A DNA stretch of 64,000 nt. Source: Clostridiales bacterium. Lineage in GTDB: Bacteria; Bacillota; Clostridia; Christensenellales; Aristaeellaceae. Position numbers and translations under genes: made by a program. The stretch lies in NCBI GenBank assembly GCA_015056175.1, contig SVGT01000003.1:48606-112605 (forward strand), in the 5' to 3' direction. The notes beneath the pieces were generated by a model. That model saw only the letters and a list, made by a program, of their open reading frames with translations, was not told where the DNA came from and did no database searches. Positions 39,530 to 48,736 of the stretch are shown here, one piece after another (within the stretch, counting starts at the first letter, position 1; the number at the start of each line of letters is the position of its first letter).

Positions 39530-41140
39530 TTATGCACGTTCCTCGCTGATATCCCGCAGCACATGCTCGGCGCCCCGGATGCCGTCCACCGCGGCGCTCA
39601 TAATGCCGCCGGCATAGCCTGCGCCCTCGCCGCAGGGGTAAATACCGCGGACGGTGCCTTCGCCAAACATATCGCGTACAGCGCGCACCGGACAGGAGGA
39701 GCGGGCCTCCACGCCTGTAAGCAGCGCGTCCGGATGGGCAAAGCCGTGCAGCATGCGGTCAAATTTCTGCACCGCTTCCTTGAGTCCCTGATAGGCAAAC
39801 TGTGGCAGTACGCTTTGCAGATTGCCGGGCGTCACGCCGGGTCTGTAGGTGGGCTGCACAAGACTTCCCGTGTGCATAGAATCCTTGCCGCAGATCAGAT
39901 CTTCCACCCGCTGGCAGGGCGCCTTGTAATTGCCGCCGCCTGCGCGATAGGCCTTTTCCTCCCAGACTCTTTGCAGCGCATAGCCGGACAGGGGGTGCGT
40001 ATCCGGAAAATCCTCCGTGCGCACGTCAATCAGCAATGCGGCGTTGGCATTTTCGCCGTCACGGGCAAAGGGGCTCATGCCATTGGTACACACGGCGTTT
40101 TTGCGGCTGGCCGCGCCCACCACCGTGCCGCCCGGACACATGCAGAAGGTATAGGCGCCGCGTCCGTCGCTGAGGCGGGTGTTCAGATGATATTCCGCTG
40201 CCGGCAAAAGACCGGATGCGGCAAATTTTCCGTACTGGCTTTTGTTGATCAGCGCCTGCGGATGCTCGATGCGCGCGCCCACGGAAAAAGGCTTCTGGAC
40301 CAGATCCAGACCGCTTTCAAACAGCATTTTCTGGGTATCGTCGGCGCTGTGACCGATGGCCAGCAAGAGTTTATCGCAGGGGATTTCCATGGTGTGTCCG
40401 TCCTGCACTGCCGTGATGCCGCAAAGCCGCTTTTTATCCGTCCTGATGCCGGTGAGCTTGGTGCGGAAATAGACCTTTCCTCCCAGACGCTCAATTTCCC
40501 TGCGGATGGAGCTGACCGTGAAGGGCAGTTTATCCGTGCCGATGTGGGGGCGTCCTTCCTGCAGAATTTCTGCCGGCGCGCCGAATTCCACCAGCGTATG
40601 CAGCACTTCCTTGCATCTTGCGTCCTTGATGCCGGTGGTCAGCTTGCCGTCGGAAAACGCGCCTGCGCCGCCCTCGCCAAACTGAATGTTGCTGTCCTCA
40701 TCCAGCGTGCCGTCCAGAAAAAAGGTTTCCACCGTGCGGTGGCGTTTTTCCACACATTCGCCTCTCTCCAGCACAATGGGACATGCGCCTGCACGGGCAA
40801 GCACCAGCGCGGCAAACAAACCGCAGGGCCCGAGCCCCACCACCACGGGCGGATGTTCAGGCGTAAAGGCAAGCGGTTTTCTCTCCGGCGCTTTGTAGGC
40901 CGATACCGTATTGCATGCGCCCCTTGGCGCCTTTTGCAAAACGGCGTTTTCGTCCTTGACCTTGATATCGGCGGCGACGGCAAAATGCACGTCGTTTTTG
41001 TCCCGCGCATCCACGCTGCGCTTGTATACATGGCAGGACAGGATCTGCGCGGGGTTCAGTTTCAGCTTTTTTGCGCAGGCGTTTTTCACGTCCGCGTCCG
41101 TGTAGCCGATTTTCAGTTTCAGATTGCTGACGCGAAGCAT
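39530..41140 (-). CDS. FAD-dependent oxidoreductase (COG2509-like)
   Basis: 536 residues. N-terminal region (1-100) is a conserved helper domain; the FAD-binding site is PPVVVGLGPCGLFAALVLARAGACPIVLER (about 98-127). The middle has FGEGGAGAFSDGKLTTG and TFCMCPGGTVVGAAS, and the C-terminus GIYPCGEGAGYAGGIMSAAVDGIRGAE, the hallmark of the uncharacterised COG2509 FAD-dependent dehydrogenase family. The start is ATG at 41140, five bases after GAGGA; a GTG 12 bases upstream is less likely. It follows the GH13 gene by 25 bases. Substrate unknown. Confidence 0.85.
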   Translation of the reverse strand: MLRVSNLKLKIGYTDADVKNACAKKLKLNPAQILSCHVYKRSVDARDKNDVHFAVAADIKVKDENAVLQKAPRGACNTVSAYKAPERKPLAFTPEHPPVVVGLGPCGLFAALVLARAGACPIVLERGECVEKRHRTVETFFLDGTLDEDSNIQFGEGGAGAFSDGKLTTGIKDARCKEVLHTLVEFGAPAEILQEGRPHIGTDKLPFTVSSIRREIERLGGKVYFRTKLTGIRTDKKRLCGITAVQDGHTMEIPCDKLLLAIGHSADDTQKMLFESGLDLVQKPFSVGARIEHPQALINKSQYGKFAASGLLPAAEYHLNTRLSDGRGAYTFCMCPGGTVVGAASRKNAVCTNGMSPFARDGENANAALLIDVRTEDFPDTHPLSGYALQRVWEEKAYRAGGGNYKAPCQRVEDLICGKDSMHTGSLVQPTYRPGVTPGNLQSVLPQFAYQGLKEAVQKFDRMLHGFAHPDALLTGVEARSSCPVRAVRDMFGEGTVRGIYPCGEGAGYAGGIMSAAVDGIRGAEHVLRDISEERA

Positions 41141-41164
41141 ACTGTTCCTCACTCTTTTACTTCA

Positions 41165-42913
41165 TCAGCGGGATACCACAACCACCTTGGTCTCGTTGGG
41201 ATAACGCTTGCCAAACACGTCCTTGCCGCCTTCAATGGTGCGGATCAGGTGGATGGTATCGTTATCCGGGGTGACGATGCTCAGTTTCCCCGTGCGCAGC
41301 GCAGGGCTGGCATGGCGCTCTGCAATAAGCGCCTTTACTTCATCGCGCAGGGCGGTATCCTCATGTCCCCAGGGGTAGGTGCCGCGGCAGTAGGGATCGC
41401 TGCCGCCGTAGAGGCCGGCTTCATCGCCGTAGTACACGCAGGGTGTGCCGGGCAGCGCGCAGATGATCCTGAGCATCTTCAGGAAGCGTTCCTTGCCCAG
41501 CACCATTTCGCCGGGCGAAAGCTTGCCGTTGTGGCGCTCCTTGTAGGGGATATCTTCAAAATCCTTGTTGACCAGTACGTTGATGATGCGGGGACGGTCG
41601 TGGCTGCCCAGCAGGTTCATCAAAGAATAATAGAAGGGAACGGGATAGTTTTCCTGCTGGGAGAGGATCAGGCGTGCCAGATCATGGCTGGTGCCCTTGC
41701 CGGTCAGGAAACGGATCAGCGCCTCCCGCAGGGGGTAGTTCATTACGCTGTCCAGCGTATCGCCGGTGCAGTAGCAGCGCACCTCGCCGTAGGCTTCCTT
41801 GTGGCTTGCATCCTCCCACACTTCGCCCAGCAGCAGCGCATCGTGCTTTTCGTCCCGCACGGCCCGCTTGAGGGTGCGCAAAAAGCTCATGGGCAGCTCG
41901 TCCGCCACGTCCAGACGCCAGCCCGCCGCGCCGTCGCGCAGCCATTTGCGGGCAACGCCCTCTTTGCCGCAGATAAATTCGGTATACTCCGGATTGCCCT
42001 TGATCACCGTGGGCAGGGTATCAATGCCCCACCAGCACTTGAACTTGTCCGGGAATTTCTCAAAGGTAAACCAGTTGTAATAGGGCGATTCCTTGCCCTG
42101 ATAGGCGCCCTTGGTATCATAGGTGCCAAAGCGGTTAAAATAGATACTGTCGTCGCCGGTGTGGGAGAACACGCCGTCCAGCACCACGCGGATGCCCTTT
42201 TGCCTGGCCACCTCGCACAGACGGTCAAAATCCTCCTGAGTGCCCAGCATGGGATCCACCTTGCGGTAATCGCCGGTATCGTAGCGGTGGTTGGAGCGGC
42301 ACTGGAAAATGGGGTTCAGGTACAAAACCGTCACGCCCAGCTCCATCAAATCGTCCAGTTTTTCCTCAATACCCTTCAGATCGCCGCCGAAAAAGTCCCT
42401 CGCGGTGTTGTCATACTTGCCGTCGGGCATCAGAATGGGGCGGTCGTCCCAGTTCTTATGGATAAAGCGGCCGTCCCTGGGATCCTCCGGGATGCGGCTG
42501 CGGTGGAAGCGGTCGGGGAAGATCTGGTACATCACGCCGTGATGCATGTAGTCCGGCGTGTGCCACAGAGGATCGTACACCGTGATCTGGAAGGCGGGCG
42601 GGCAATCCTGCTCCTTGCCTTCGCCGCCCAGACAGTCCGGGGCGTTGCCGTAGGCATGCTCGCGGCCGTCCTTGTCGCTGGCGCGGAAATCGTACCAGAT
42701 GAGCCCGGGTTTGGTGGTTTCGATCACCGTTTCAAAGGTGCTTTCCTCCACCCTGTCCATGGGGATGTAGGATACCTTGCCGTCCCACAGGCGCAGATGG
42801 ATGCTCTCTGCGTCCTTGGCGCCCAGGATGCGCAGCGTTACTTTTTCGCCGGCCTTCACCGCGCCCTGAGGCTTGCGGCAGGCTTCCGAGCGGGAATTGT
42901 GATAAAGATTCAT
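41165..42913 (-). CDS. Glycoside hydrolase family 13 (neopullulanase/cyclomaltodextrinase-like)
   Basis: 582 residues. An N-terminal beta-sandwich domain (1-120) precedes the GH13 barrel with conserved regions I-IV: DGVFSHTGDD, GWRLDVADEL (nucleophile Asp), LLGEVWEDA (acid/base Glu) and LLGSHDRPR (Asp). The N-terminal domain places it with the neopullulanase/cyclomaltodextrinase group that acts on maltodextrins. No signal peptide, so it works on imported oligosaccharides. The start is ATG at 42913 nine bases after GGAGG. A strong AT-rich -10-like TATATT lies upstream at about 42933. Confidence 0.9.
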   Translation of the reverse strand: MNLYHNSRSEACRKPQGAVKAGEKVTLRILGAKDAESIHLRLWDGKVSYIPMDRVEESTFETVIETTKPGLIWYDFRASDKDGREHAYGNAPDCLGGEGKEQDCPPAFQITVYDPLWHTPDYMHHGVMYQIFPDRFHRSRIPEDPRDGRFIHKNWDDRPILMPDGKYDNTARDFFGGDLKGIEEKLDDLMELGVTVLYLNPIFQCRSNHRYDTGDYRKVDPMLGTQEDFDRLCEVARQKGIRVVLDGVFSHTGDDSIYFNRFGTYDTKGAYQGKESPYYNWFTFEKFPDKFKCWWGIDTLPTVIKGNPEYTEFICGKEGVARKWLRDGAAGWRLDVADELPMSFLRTLKRAVRDEKHDALLLGEVWEDASHKEAYGEVRCYCTGDTLDSVMNYPLREALIRFLTGKGTSHDLARLILSQQENYPVPFYYSLMNLLGSHDRPRIINVLVNKDFEDIPYKERHNGKLSPGEMVLGKERFLKMLRIICALPGTPCVYYGDEAGLYGGSDPYCRGTYPWGHEDTALRDEVKALIAERHASPALRTGKLSIVTPDNDTIHLIRTIEGGKDVFGKRYPNETKVVVVSR

Positions 42914-42961
42914 GGGAAACGACCTCCGATCAATATAATATGAGGTACGGATCAAATTCTA

Positions 42962-44626
42962 TCAGTCTTTTTTCAGCATTTCCCGTGCGTGGGTCACGGC
43001 GCTTTCCCTGTCGCCGCCCAGCATGCGGGCAATTTCGCTTACTCTCTCTTCATCGGTCAGTTTTTTAAGCGCGGTCACCGTGCGGCTGCCGTCAAAGCTC
43101 TTTTCCACCAGGTACTGGTGGTTGGCGGCTGCGGCGATCTGCTGCAGATGGGTGACGCACAGCACCTGATGGCTCCTGGCGATGTGCTGCATTTTTTCCG
43201 CCACCACCTGAGCCGCCCGGCCGGAAATGCCGGTGTCGATCTCGTCAAAGATCATGCCCGGGATCAGGCTCTTTTCGGCGGCAGCCGCCTTGATGGCCAG
43301 CATCAGACGGCTCAGCTCGCCGCCGGAGGCCGTTTTGCTCAAGGACTGCAGCTTTTCGCCCCGGTTGGGCGCGATGAGGAACAGCACGCTTTCTGCGCCC
43401 TGGCTGTCCGGCGCGTGGGGGGTGAACTCGGTCACAAACCGGGTGCCCGCCATGTTCAGGTCGGAAAGCTGCGCTTCCACAGCCTTTTCAAAGGCGGCGG
43501 CCACTTTTTTGCGGGACGCGGTCAGCTTTTCGCATACGCTTTTGAGCGCGTCCAGCTTTTTCTTTTCGTCCCGCTCGGCGTCGTCCAGATCGGCTTCCAG
43601 CCCGGATAATTGCTCCAGTTCTTCTTCGATAGCCTGGAGCTTATCCAGCATATCGCCTGTTGTGGCGCCGTGACGGCGGGAGAGCCGCTTGATCAGGTCC
43701 AGACGGGCCAGCACCTCCTCCTGACGCTCGGGATCGCTGCCGTTTTCATCCAGATACTGGCCGCACAGCAGGCCGATATCCTCACATTCATAATAGAGCG
43801 AGGACGCCCGCTCGCTGAGCTTTTCAAATTCCTCCCCGATGGGAGCGATCTTTTCCAGGGCGTTCATGGCCGTCTGCAGGGCGCTCAGCGCCGCGCTGTG
43901 GCCGTCATACAGGGCGTCGTAAGCGCTTTCCAGCGCGGAGGTGATTTTTTCGCCGTTGCGGAAGCGGTCCCGCTCCTTTTGCAGCTCCTCCTCCTCGCCC
44001 CGCACCAGGTGCGCGTTTTTCAGCTCCTTGCGCTGCAATTTGAGGATATCCTCCCGATCCTGCTTCTGGCGGTTCTTTTCCAGCAGCATGTCCAGATGCC
44101 GGCGGCTTTCCTGCCACAGACGGTGCTTTTCCGCCGTCTCTTTGCACAAAAGCAGGTGCTTCTCATCGCCAAAGGCGTCCAGCAGCTTTACGTGGTTTTT
44201 ATCGTCCATCAGGCTCTGATGGGCGTGCTGTCCGTGCAGATCCATGAGCAGTGCCGTCAGCTTCTGGTACTGGGCTGCATTGGTGCTTACGCCGTTGATG
44301 CGGCAAACGCTGCGCCCGGACAATGTAATTTCCCGGCTCAGCGTCAGTTCGTTTTCATCCCCGTCGGATTCAATGTCCATTTCCTTCAGCAGCGCTTTGG
44401 CGTCCGGGGAGAGGCGCAGGTCAAACAAGCCCTCCACCAGCGCGCGGCTTTCTCCGTCGCGGATGAGGGCTTTGTCGGCGCGTCCGCCCAGCAAAAGCGC
44501 CATGGCGTCCACAATGATGGATTTACCTGCGCCCGTTTCGCCGGTGAGCACGTTGAGCCCGGCAAAGAAGGGCACCGTCATTTCATCGATCAGGGCAATA
44601 TGGCGGATATAGAGCGATGTGAGCAT
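42962..44626 (-). CDS. recN: DNA repair protein RecN
   Basis: 554 residues, the SMC-like RecN ATPase acting in double-strand-break repair. Walker A is LNVLTGETGAGKSIIVDAM (about 25-43), the C-terminal ABC part has TASGGELSRLMLAIK and MIFDEIDTGISGRAAQVVAEKM, and the middle (about 150-370) is a long coiled coil. The start is ATG at 44626 with GGGAGG upstream. It follows argR by 12 bases, the classic argR-recN pair of Bacillota. Confidence 0.95.
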   Translation of the reverse strand: MLTSLYIRHIALIDEMTVPFFAGLNVLTGETGAGKSIIVDAMALLLGGRADKALIRDGESRALVEGLFDLRLSPDAKALLKEMDIESDGDENELTLSREITLSGRSVCRINGVSTNAAQYQKLTALLMDLHGQHAHQSLMDDKNHVKLLDAFGDEKHLLLCKETAEKHRLWQESRRHLDMLLEKNRQKQDREDILKLQRKELKNAHLVRGEEEELQKERDRFRNGEKITSALESAYDALYDGHSAALSALQTAMNALEKIAPIGEEFEKLSERASSLYYECEDIGLLCGQYLDENGSDPERQEEVLARLDLIKRLSRRHGATTGDMLDKLQAIEEELEQLSGLEADLDDAERDEKKKLDALKSVCEKLTASRKKVAAAFEKAVEAQLSDLNMAGTRFVTEFTPHAPDSQGAESVLFLIAPNRGEKLQSLSKTASGGELSRLMLAIKAAAAEKSLIPGMIFDEIDTGISGRAAQVVAEKMQHIARSHQVLCVTHLQQIAAAANHQYLVEKSFDGSRTVTALKKLTDEERVSEIARMLGGDRESAVTHAREMLKKD

Positions 44627-44638
44627 GCCTGCCTCCCG

Positions 44639-45091
44639 TTACTTTTGCATCATGGCATGCAGCTTGCTGCACACGTCCTGGGCTTCCGCTTCGTCATGCA
44701 CCACCACCAGGATGGTGTTATCGCCGGCGATGGTGCCCAGCACCTCGGGGAAATGGGCGTTGTCAATGGCCTCGGAGGCGGCGTTGGCGCTGCCGGACAA
44801 GGTCTTGATCACCACAATGTTCTGGGCGTATTCGATGGAGATCACCGCGTGGGTAAAGATGCGCACAAAGCGGTCGCTCAGGCTGGTTTCGGCGCGGCCG
44901 GAGGTGGCGTATTTGTAGGCGCCCCGGGGCGTGGAAACCTTGAGCAGTTTCAATTCCTTAATGTCGCGGGATACGGTGGCCTGGGTCACCTGAAACCCGC
45001 GCTGGCGAAGGGCCTGCGCCAGTTCTTCCTGGGTTTCGATCTCATCATGCTCGATGATGGCCAGTATGGCGGCCTGACGCGCGTTTTTCAT
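44639..45091 (-). CDS. argR: Arginine repressor ArgR
   Basis: 150 residues. An N-terminal winged helix (TQEELAQALRQRGFQVTQATVSRDIKELKLLKV, about 20-52) and a C-terminal arginine-binding hexamerisation domain (VLGTIAGDNTILVVVHDEAEA). It represses arginine synthesis when arginine is bound. The start is ATG at 45091 seven bases after GGAGG. The upstream region has an ARG-box-like palindrome at 45113-45130 and an inverted repeat over the -35 region, suggesting autoregulation. It is the first gene of the argR-recN operon. Confidence 0.93.
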   Translation of the reverse strand: MKNARQAAILAIIEHDEIETQEELAQALRQRGFQVTQATVSRDIKELKLLKVSTPRGAYKYATSGRAETSLSDRFVRIFTHAVISIEYAQNIVVIKTLSGSANAASEAIDNAHFPEVLGTIAGDNTILVVVHDEAEAQDVCSKLHAMMQK

Positions 45092-45112
45092 ACAGGTACC
45101 TCCCATATATAT

Positions 45113-45130
45113 GATGAATAAATTTTCATC
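45113..45130. promoter_or_regulatory. ARG-box-like operator in the argR leader
   Basis: GATGAA-TAAATT-TTCATC, an 18-base palindrome close to the TGAAT...ATTCA ArgR half-site pattern, 22 bases upstream of the argR start codon. Confidence 0.55.
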
Positions 45131-45249
45131 CTGGAACAGCGCTTTTTGCATACAGCGCGGCGGGTTGTCCGGCTGTGTTTTGTCAGTATGGAATAATGAT
45201 AACCATTTTTGACAAATCTATATACAAATATTCACGCTCCGTCTATGCA

Positions 45250-45305
45250 AGTATACCACGTACTGCATCAAAATACAATATGCATCCTTGCATAAATATT
45301 GTATT
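45250..45305. promoter_or_regulatory. argR promoter with overlapping inverted repeat
   Basis: Leftward promoter TTGTAT (45278-45273), 17 bases, TATACT (45255-45250). A perfect 10-bp inverted repeat, AATACAATAT (45272-45281) and ATATTGTATT (45296-45305), covers its -35 box, as expected of a repressor site. TGCAT half-sites lie inside. Confidence 0.6.
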
Positions 45306-45335
45306 ATGTGAAGTGTGTAAAACTTGTCCGTCCGG

Positions 45336-45364
45336 TTGACCCGTGTGGCGGGTCATGATATAGT
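45336..45364 (+). promoter_or_regulatory. Promoter of the secreted protein gene
   Basis: TTGACC (45336-45341), 17 bases, TATAGT (45359-45364). It lies downstream of an in-frame ATG at 45324, which rules out that codon and supports the start at 45399. Confidence 0.75.
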
Positions 45365-45398
45365 GGAAGCGGCAAATACGTTAAAGGATATCACAGCA

Positions 45399-46847
45399 AT
45401 GAAAAAATACGCATGGCTTTTGTGTCTGCTGCTGCTTTTCGGATCGGCCTTTTCAGAGGAGCGGACGGACAGCAGGATCATGGACTGTTTTGTGCTGACA
45501 AACGGTGAGGGCATGGCTTCCTTCTGCCTCCATGCCGATCATACGGCGACGTTTTACGATTTTGCGGATGCGGAGAAGAAGGAGCTTGTGCCCCGCGACT
45601 TGCGGGGAGAGTGGTGGCTGGACGGCGATGCGCTTACGTTCCGCACAGGCGATGAGGAGCAGGTGTTCACCTGCACCTATCAGCCCGGCGAATCCCTGTA
45701 TGAGGATGCGCTGTATCTGGATGCGGACGGAAAGCGGGCGGTATACCGACTGAACTGGGATATCCCCGTGTCCGCAGAGAGCCGGACGCCGGAAAATGTG
45801 TATGCATCCGCGCTTGTGCTGCATCCCGGCGGCACGGTGACGGGCGTGCAGCTGGTCAGGGATACGACGGACGGGCATCATCTGTTCCTGCTGATGGAGG
45901 AAAACAGCGTCCGGTATCTGATGGGCTATCGGCTGGATGAAGAGAATACCTGGCACTGCTTTATGGATGCCTCCAACCCTGTCCCCCAGGGCGATCTGCC
46001 CGCTTTCCTTGGCAATCTGCCCAGGGGCATGGTGTATACCCGTATGTCCGGGCTGGAAGCGTTGGATGCGCCCACCGTCAGCGACGGGCTCAATATCATC
46101 ATCACCACCAGCAACGGGGAATCCTATGTGGATAGGGTGCAGTACAGCTTCCGGGACGGACAGTACCTGCTGGACGAATACACCCGCGATATTTCCACCT
46201 TCGCGTATGTATTGGAGGACAAGGTGGTTTTTTCCAACATCGGCGATGGGTACGACGGCACGCTGTACGCGTCCTGGGAAAGGGAGATAAACAAGGTGGT
46301 GTTTGCAAACCTGCCCCATTACCGCCAGGCTGTGGAAAGAACAGCGGGCGGCGCGCCCGTTTTTGTCTTTGACGAAACGGCAAACGGTATCCGCATGTGC
46401 GATGTTACATTCCCCGGGGATCAGAAATTCCCCGTCTACCGGGGCCCGGGCGATGCATACGGCCGGGCGGCAAACGGCAAGGCTGCCGTCAGCACCAACG
46501 GCTGGATCCAGGTGCTGGGTAAATATCAGGGCTATGTGCTGATCCAGTACGGCCTGGACGAGCATCGCTTCCGCATCGGCTGGATCGAAGAGAGCTGCCT
46601 GCCAAGGGATGCACAGGTGCACACGCTGGAATGGATGGATGCGCTGGTGCTGCAGGGCGAGGAGCTTCAGATCACCCTGACGGACGATCCGCTGGGGCAG
46701 GCCGCGCCCGTTTATACCCTGGATGGCGATATGGAGGTGTATCTCATGGCGGAGCTTGGCTCCGACTGGGTGCTGGTCCGGGTAGTCTGCGATGGACAAA
46801 CCTATTGGGGTTTTGTCTTCTCCTCCGTGGTGGCCGCCAACGGCTGA
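45399..46847 (+). CDS. Secreted protein with SH3-like domain, function unknown
   Basis: 482 residues with a signal peptide (KKYAWLLCLLLLFGSAFSEE). Residues 20-120 form a small lipocalin-like or META-like beta domain (ATFYDFADAEKKELVPRDLRGEWWLDGDALTFRTGDEE). Around residues 330-400 is a bacterial SH3-like fold (FPVYRGPGDAYGRAANGKAAVSTNGWIQVLGKYQGYVLIQY). The C-terminus has a second similar half (AAPVYTLDGDMEVYLMAELGSDWVLVRVVCDGQTYWGFV). It is probably an envelope protein. The promoter position fixes the start at 45399, with AAAGGA upstream. It is divergent from argR. Confidence 0.75.
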   Translation: MKKYAWLLCLLLLFGSAFSEERTDSRIMDCFVLTNGEGMASFCLHADHTATFYDFADAEKKELVPRDLRGEWWLDGDALTFRTGDEEQVFTCTYQPGESLYEDALYLDADGKRAVYRLNWDIPVSAESRTPENVYASALVLHPGGTVTGVQLVRDTTDGHHLFLLMEENSVRYLMGYRLDEENTWHCFMDASNPVPQGDLPAFLGNLPRGMVYTRMSGLEALDAPTVSDGLNIIITTSNGESYVDRVQYSFRDGQYLLDEYTRDISTFAYVLEDKVVFSNIGDGYDGTLYASWEREINKVVFANLPHYRQAVERTAGGAPVFVFDETANGIRMCDVTFPGDQKFPVYRGPGDAYGRAANGKAAVSTNGWIQVLGKYQGYVLIQYGLDEHRFRIGWIEESCLPRDAQVHTLEWMDALVLQGEELQITLTDDPLGQAAPVYTLDGDMEVYLMAELGSDWVLVRVVCDGQTYWGFVFSSVVAANG

Positions 46848-46869
46848 CAGCTTGTGCTTTGCAAATCAA

Positions 46870-46897
46870 AAGCCCCCTTCAAGGGGGGCTTCTTTTA
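46870..46897. terminator. Terminator between the secreted protein and MazG-like genes
   Basis: AAGCCCCCTT/AAGGGGGGCTT stem followed by CTTTTATT on the plus strand; it overlaps the MazG-like stop codon, so both convergent genes end here. Confidence 0.82.
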
Positions 46898-47200
46898 TTG
46901 GTCTTCCTGTACCTTTTTCAATACGCCGTCAACCATCTGGTACTTGCGTTTCCTGTTGATCTCCATTTTCCGCTCGATCTCTTTTCCAAGGTCAAAGTGC
47001 AGGATTTCCGCCAGCCCCAGCAGGTAGATGGCTACGTCTGCCAGCTCTTCGCCAAGGTCGCTTTTTTGCTCCTTCCAGGCCTCGCATGCTTCCTCCACCT
47101 CGCCCTGCAGCAGTTGAAACTCCAGCTCCACGTTTTTCACATTGAAGTGATGGTCCAGCTTGTTCTGATAGACCGCCTTTTGCATTTCCTGTAACGTCAT
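46895..47200 (-). CDS. MazG-like nucleotide pyrophosphohydrolase
   Basis: 101 residues, all-alpha NTP-PPase fold. The metal-binding EExxE...ExxD pattern is visible in QGEVEEACEAWKEQ and DLGEELADVAIYLLGL. It is a short single-domain form like MazG-like/YpjD proteins that hydrolyse non-canonical dNTPs. The start is ATG at 47200 behind GGGAGG. It is 12 bases from the end of rhaB and probably in the same transcript. Confidence 0.82.
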   Translation of the reverse strand: MTLQEMQKAVYQNKLDHHFNVKNVELEFQLLQGEVEEACEAWKEQKSDLGEELADVAIYLLGLAEILHFDLGKEIERKMEINRKRKYQMVDGVLKKVQEDQ

Positions 47201-47212
47201 AATGCCTCCCTG

Positions 47213-48589
47213 TCAGGGCAGATATTCCTGAATGTCAAAATCCTTGCGGATCATTTGTCTTGCGGTGGGGAGATCTGGAATTTCCCCAAGGGCGATGAGC
47301 TGAGCAATGCAGTTGCCCAGCGCCGTGCCCTCCGCAGGGCCTGCGTACACGGGAAGGCCGGTAGCCTTGGCCGTCCATTGGTTCAGCACGGCGTTGTTGC
47401 TGCCGCCGCCCACGATGTTCAGGGAGGTAAAGGTTTTTTTCGTCAGCTTCTCCAGATCGCGGATGGCCTGGGCGTAGCATACCGCCAGGCTCTGGGTGAT
47501 GCAGCGGAAAAGATCGTGCTCTCCTTTCGGCAGAGGCTTGTTTTCTTCGCGCAGCGCCGCCTTCACTTCCTCTGTCATGCTGGCGGGCGCCAGGAAGCGG
47601 TTGCTGCCCACGTCCACGGTATGGGGATAGCAGCTTTCCGCCGCCATCTTAGCCATCTGCGCAAAGGAATAGCGGTCATCCAGTTCATGCCGCACGCATT
47701 GCAGCATCCACAGGCCCATAATGTTGCGCAGCAAACGCACCTTGCCGCCGTATGCGCCCTCGTTGGTAAAGCCGTAGGCTCTGGCCGCTTCGTCGGTGAC
47801 GGGGGTATCCGTTTCGATGCCCAGCAAGCTCCAGGTGCCGCTGGACAGATACACGGCATTTTCGTCCCGGGCGGGTACGGCCATGTAGGCGCTGCCCGTA
47901 TCGTGGCTGGCGGGCAGGATCACCTGGCAGTTGAAGCCAACCTTGTCCGCAATCTCCTTTTTCAGATCCCCCAGTATATGCCCCGGCATGTTGCATTTTT
48001 CCGGGAACAGGTGCTCCGGGATGCCTGCCATGCAAAGTACTTCCTTGCTCCACGCATTTTTCCCGGCGCAGAGCAGCGCCGATGTGGAGGCAATGGTGTA
48101 TTCGTTGGCCATCACGCCGGACAGGAAATAATGGAAATAGTCCGGCGCAAACAGGCACCGGTGCGTCCTTTCCAGTACGTCCGCAGGCGTGGCCATCAGC
48201 TGATAGACCGTGTTGAAGGGCTGATGGGCAATGCCGGTGAGGGCATAGAGCCGGCGCTGGTCAATTTTGTCCGTCACCTGCTCGGTGCGCCTGTCCCGAT
48301 AGGCCGCCATGGGAAAGATAGGCGTTCCCTGATGGTCCACCAACACGGTGTCCACGCCCCAGGTATCCACAGCCACGGAGGCGGGGATCTTGCCCAGCTC
48401 CTTGCACTTTTTCATGCCCGCAAGGATATGCCCTTCCAGCGCCTCCCGGTCCCAGCACAGCATGCCGTTTTGCATGGCTGCGCCGTTGGGAAAGCGGTAA
48501 ATTTCCTCCAGCGCCAGATGACCGTTTTCCACGGTGCCCAATATATGCCTTCCCGAGCTTGCGCCGATGTCGATGGCCAGTACGTACAC
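47213..48589 (-). CDS. rhaB: Rhamnulokinase
   Basis: 458 residues, FGGY carbohydrate kinase. N-terminal VLAIDIGASSGRHI (phosphate 1 loop), VDTWGVDTVLVD and the C-terminal SLNIVGGGSNNAVLNQWTAKATGLPVYAGPAEGTALGN match RhaB. It phosphorylates L-rhamnulose in L-rhamnose use. The start is GTG at 48589 seven bases after GGAGG. No rhaA or rhaD is next to it, so the rest of the pathway is elsewhere. A dedicated promoter lies at 48631-48659. Confidence 0.9.
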   Translation of the reverse strand: MYVLAIDIGASSGRHILGTVENGHLALEEIYRFPNGAAMQNGMLCWDREALEGHILAGMKKCKELGKIPASVAVDTWGVDTVLVDHQGTPIFPMAAYRDRRTEQVTDKIDQRRLYALTGIAHQPFNTVYQLMATPADVLERTHRCLFAPDYFHYFLSGVMANEYTIASTSALLCAGKNAWSKEVLCMAGIPEHLFPEKCNMPGHILGDLKKEIADKVGFNCQVILPASHDTGSAYMAVPARDENAVYLSSGTWSLLGIETDTPVTDEAARAYGFTNEGAYGGKVRLLRNIMGLWMLQCVRHELDDRYSFAQMAKMAAESCYPHTVDVGSNRFLAPASMTEEVKAALREENKPLPKGEHDLFRCITQSLAVCYAQAIRDLEKLTKKTFTSLNIVGGGSNNAVLNQWTAKATGLPVYAGPAEGTALGNCIAQLIALGEIPDLPTARQMIRKDFDIQEYLP

Positions 48590-48630
48590 AAGGATCCCTC
48601 CCGGATGATATGTAGGTTTGTCTTTCCTTT

Positions 48631-48659
48631 ATTTTACCCGATTTGCGCCGTTTGGGCAA
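48631..48659 (-). promoter_or_regulatory. Promoter of rhaB
   Basis: Minus strand TTGCCC (48659-48654), 17 bases, TAAAAT (48636-48631). Confidence 0.7.
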
Positions 48660-48675
48660 CCGTTCATTTTGTTTC

Positions 48676-48704
48676 TTGCTCCGGGACAAAAATCCATGTA
48701 TAAT
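48676..48704 (+). promoter_or_regulatory. Promoter of the trmO operon
   Basis: TTGCTC (48676-48681), 17 bases, TATAAT (48699-48704); divergent from the rhaB promoter. Confidence 0.8.
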
Positions 48705-48736
48705 AGAAGTCCGATATACAGATGGGAGGCGCGGAT

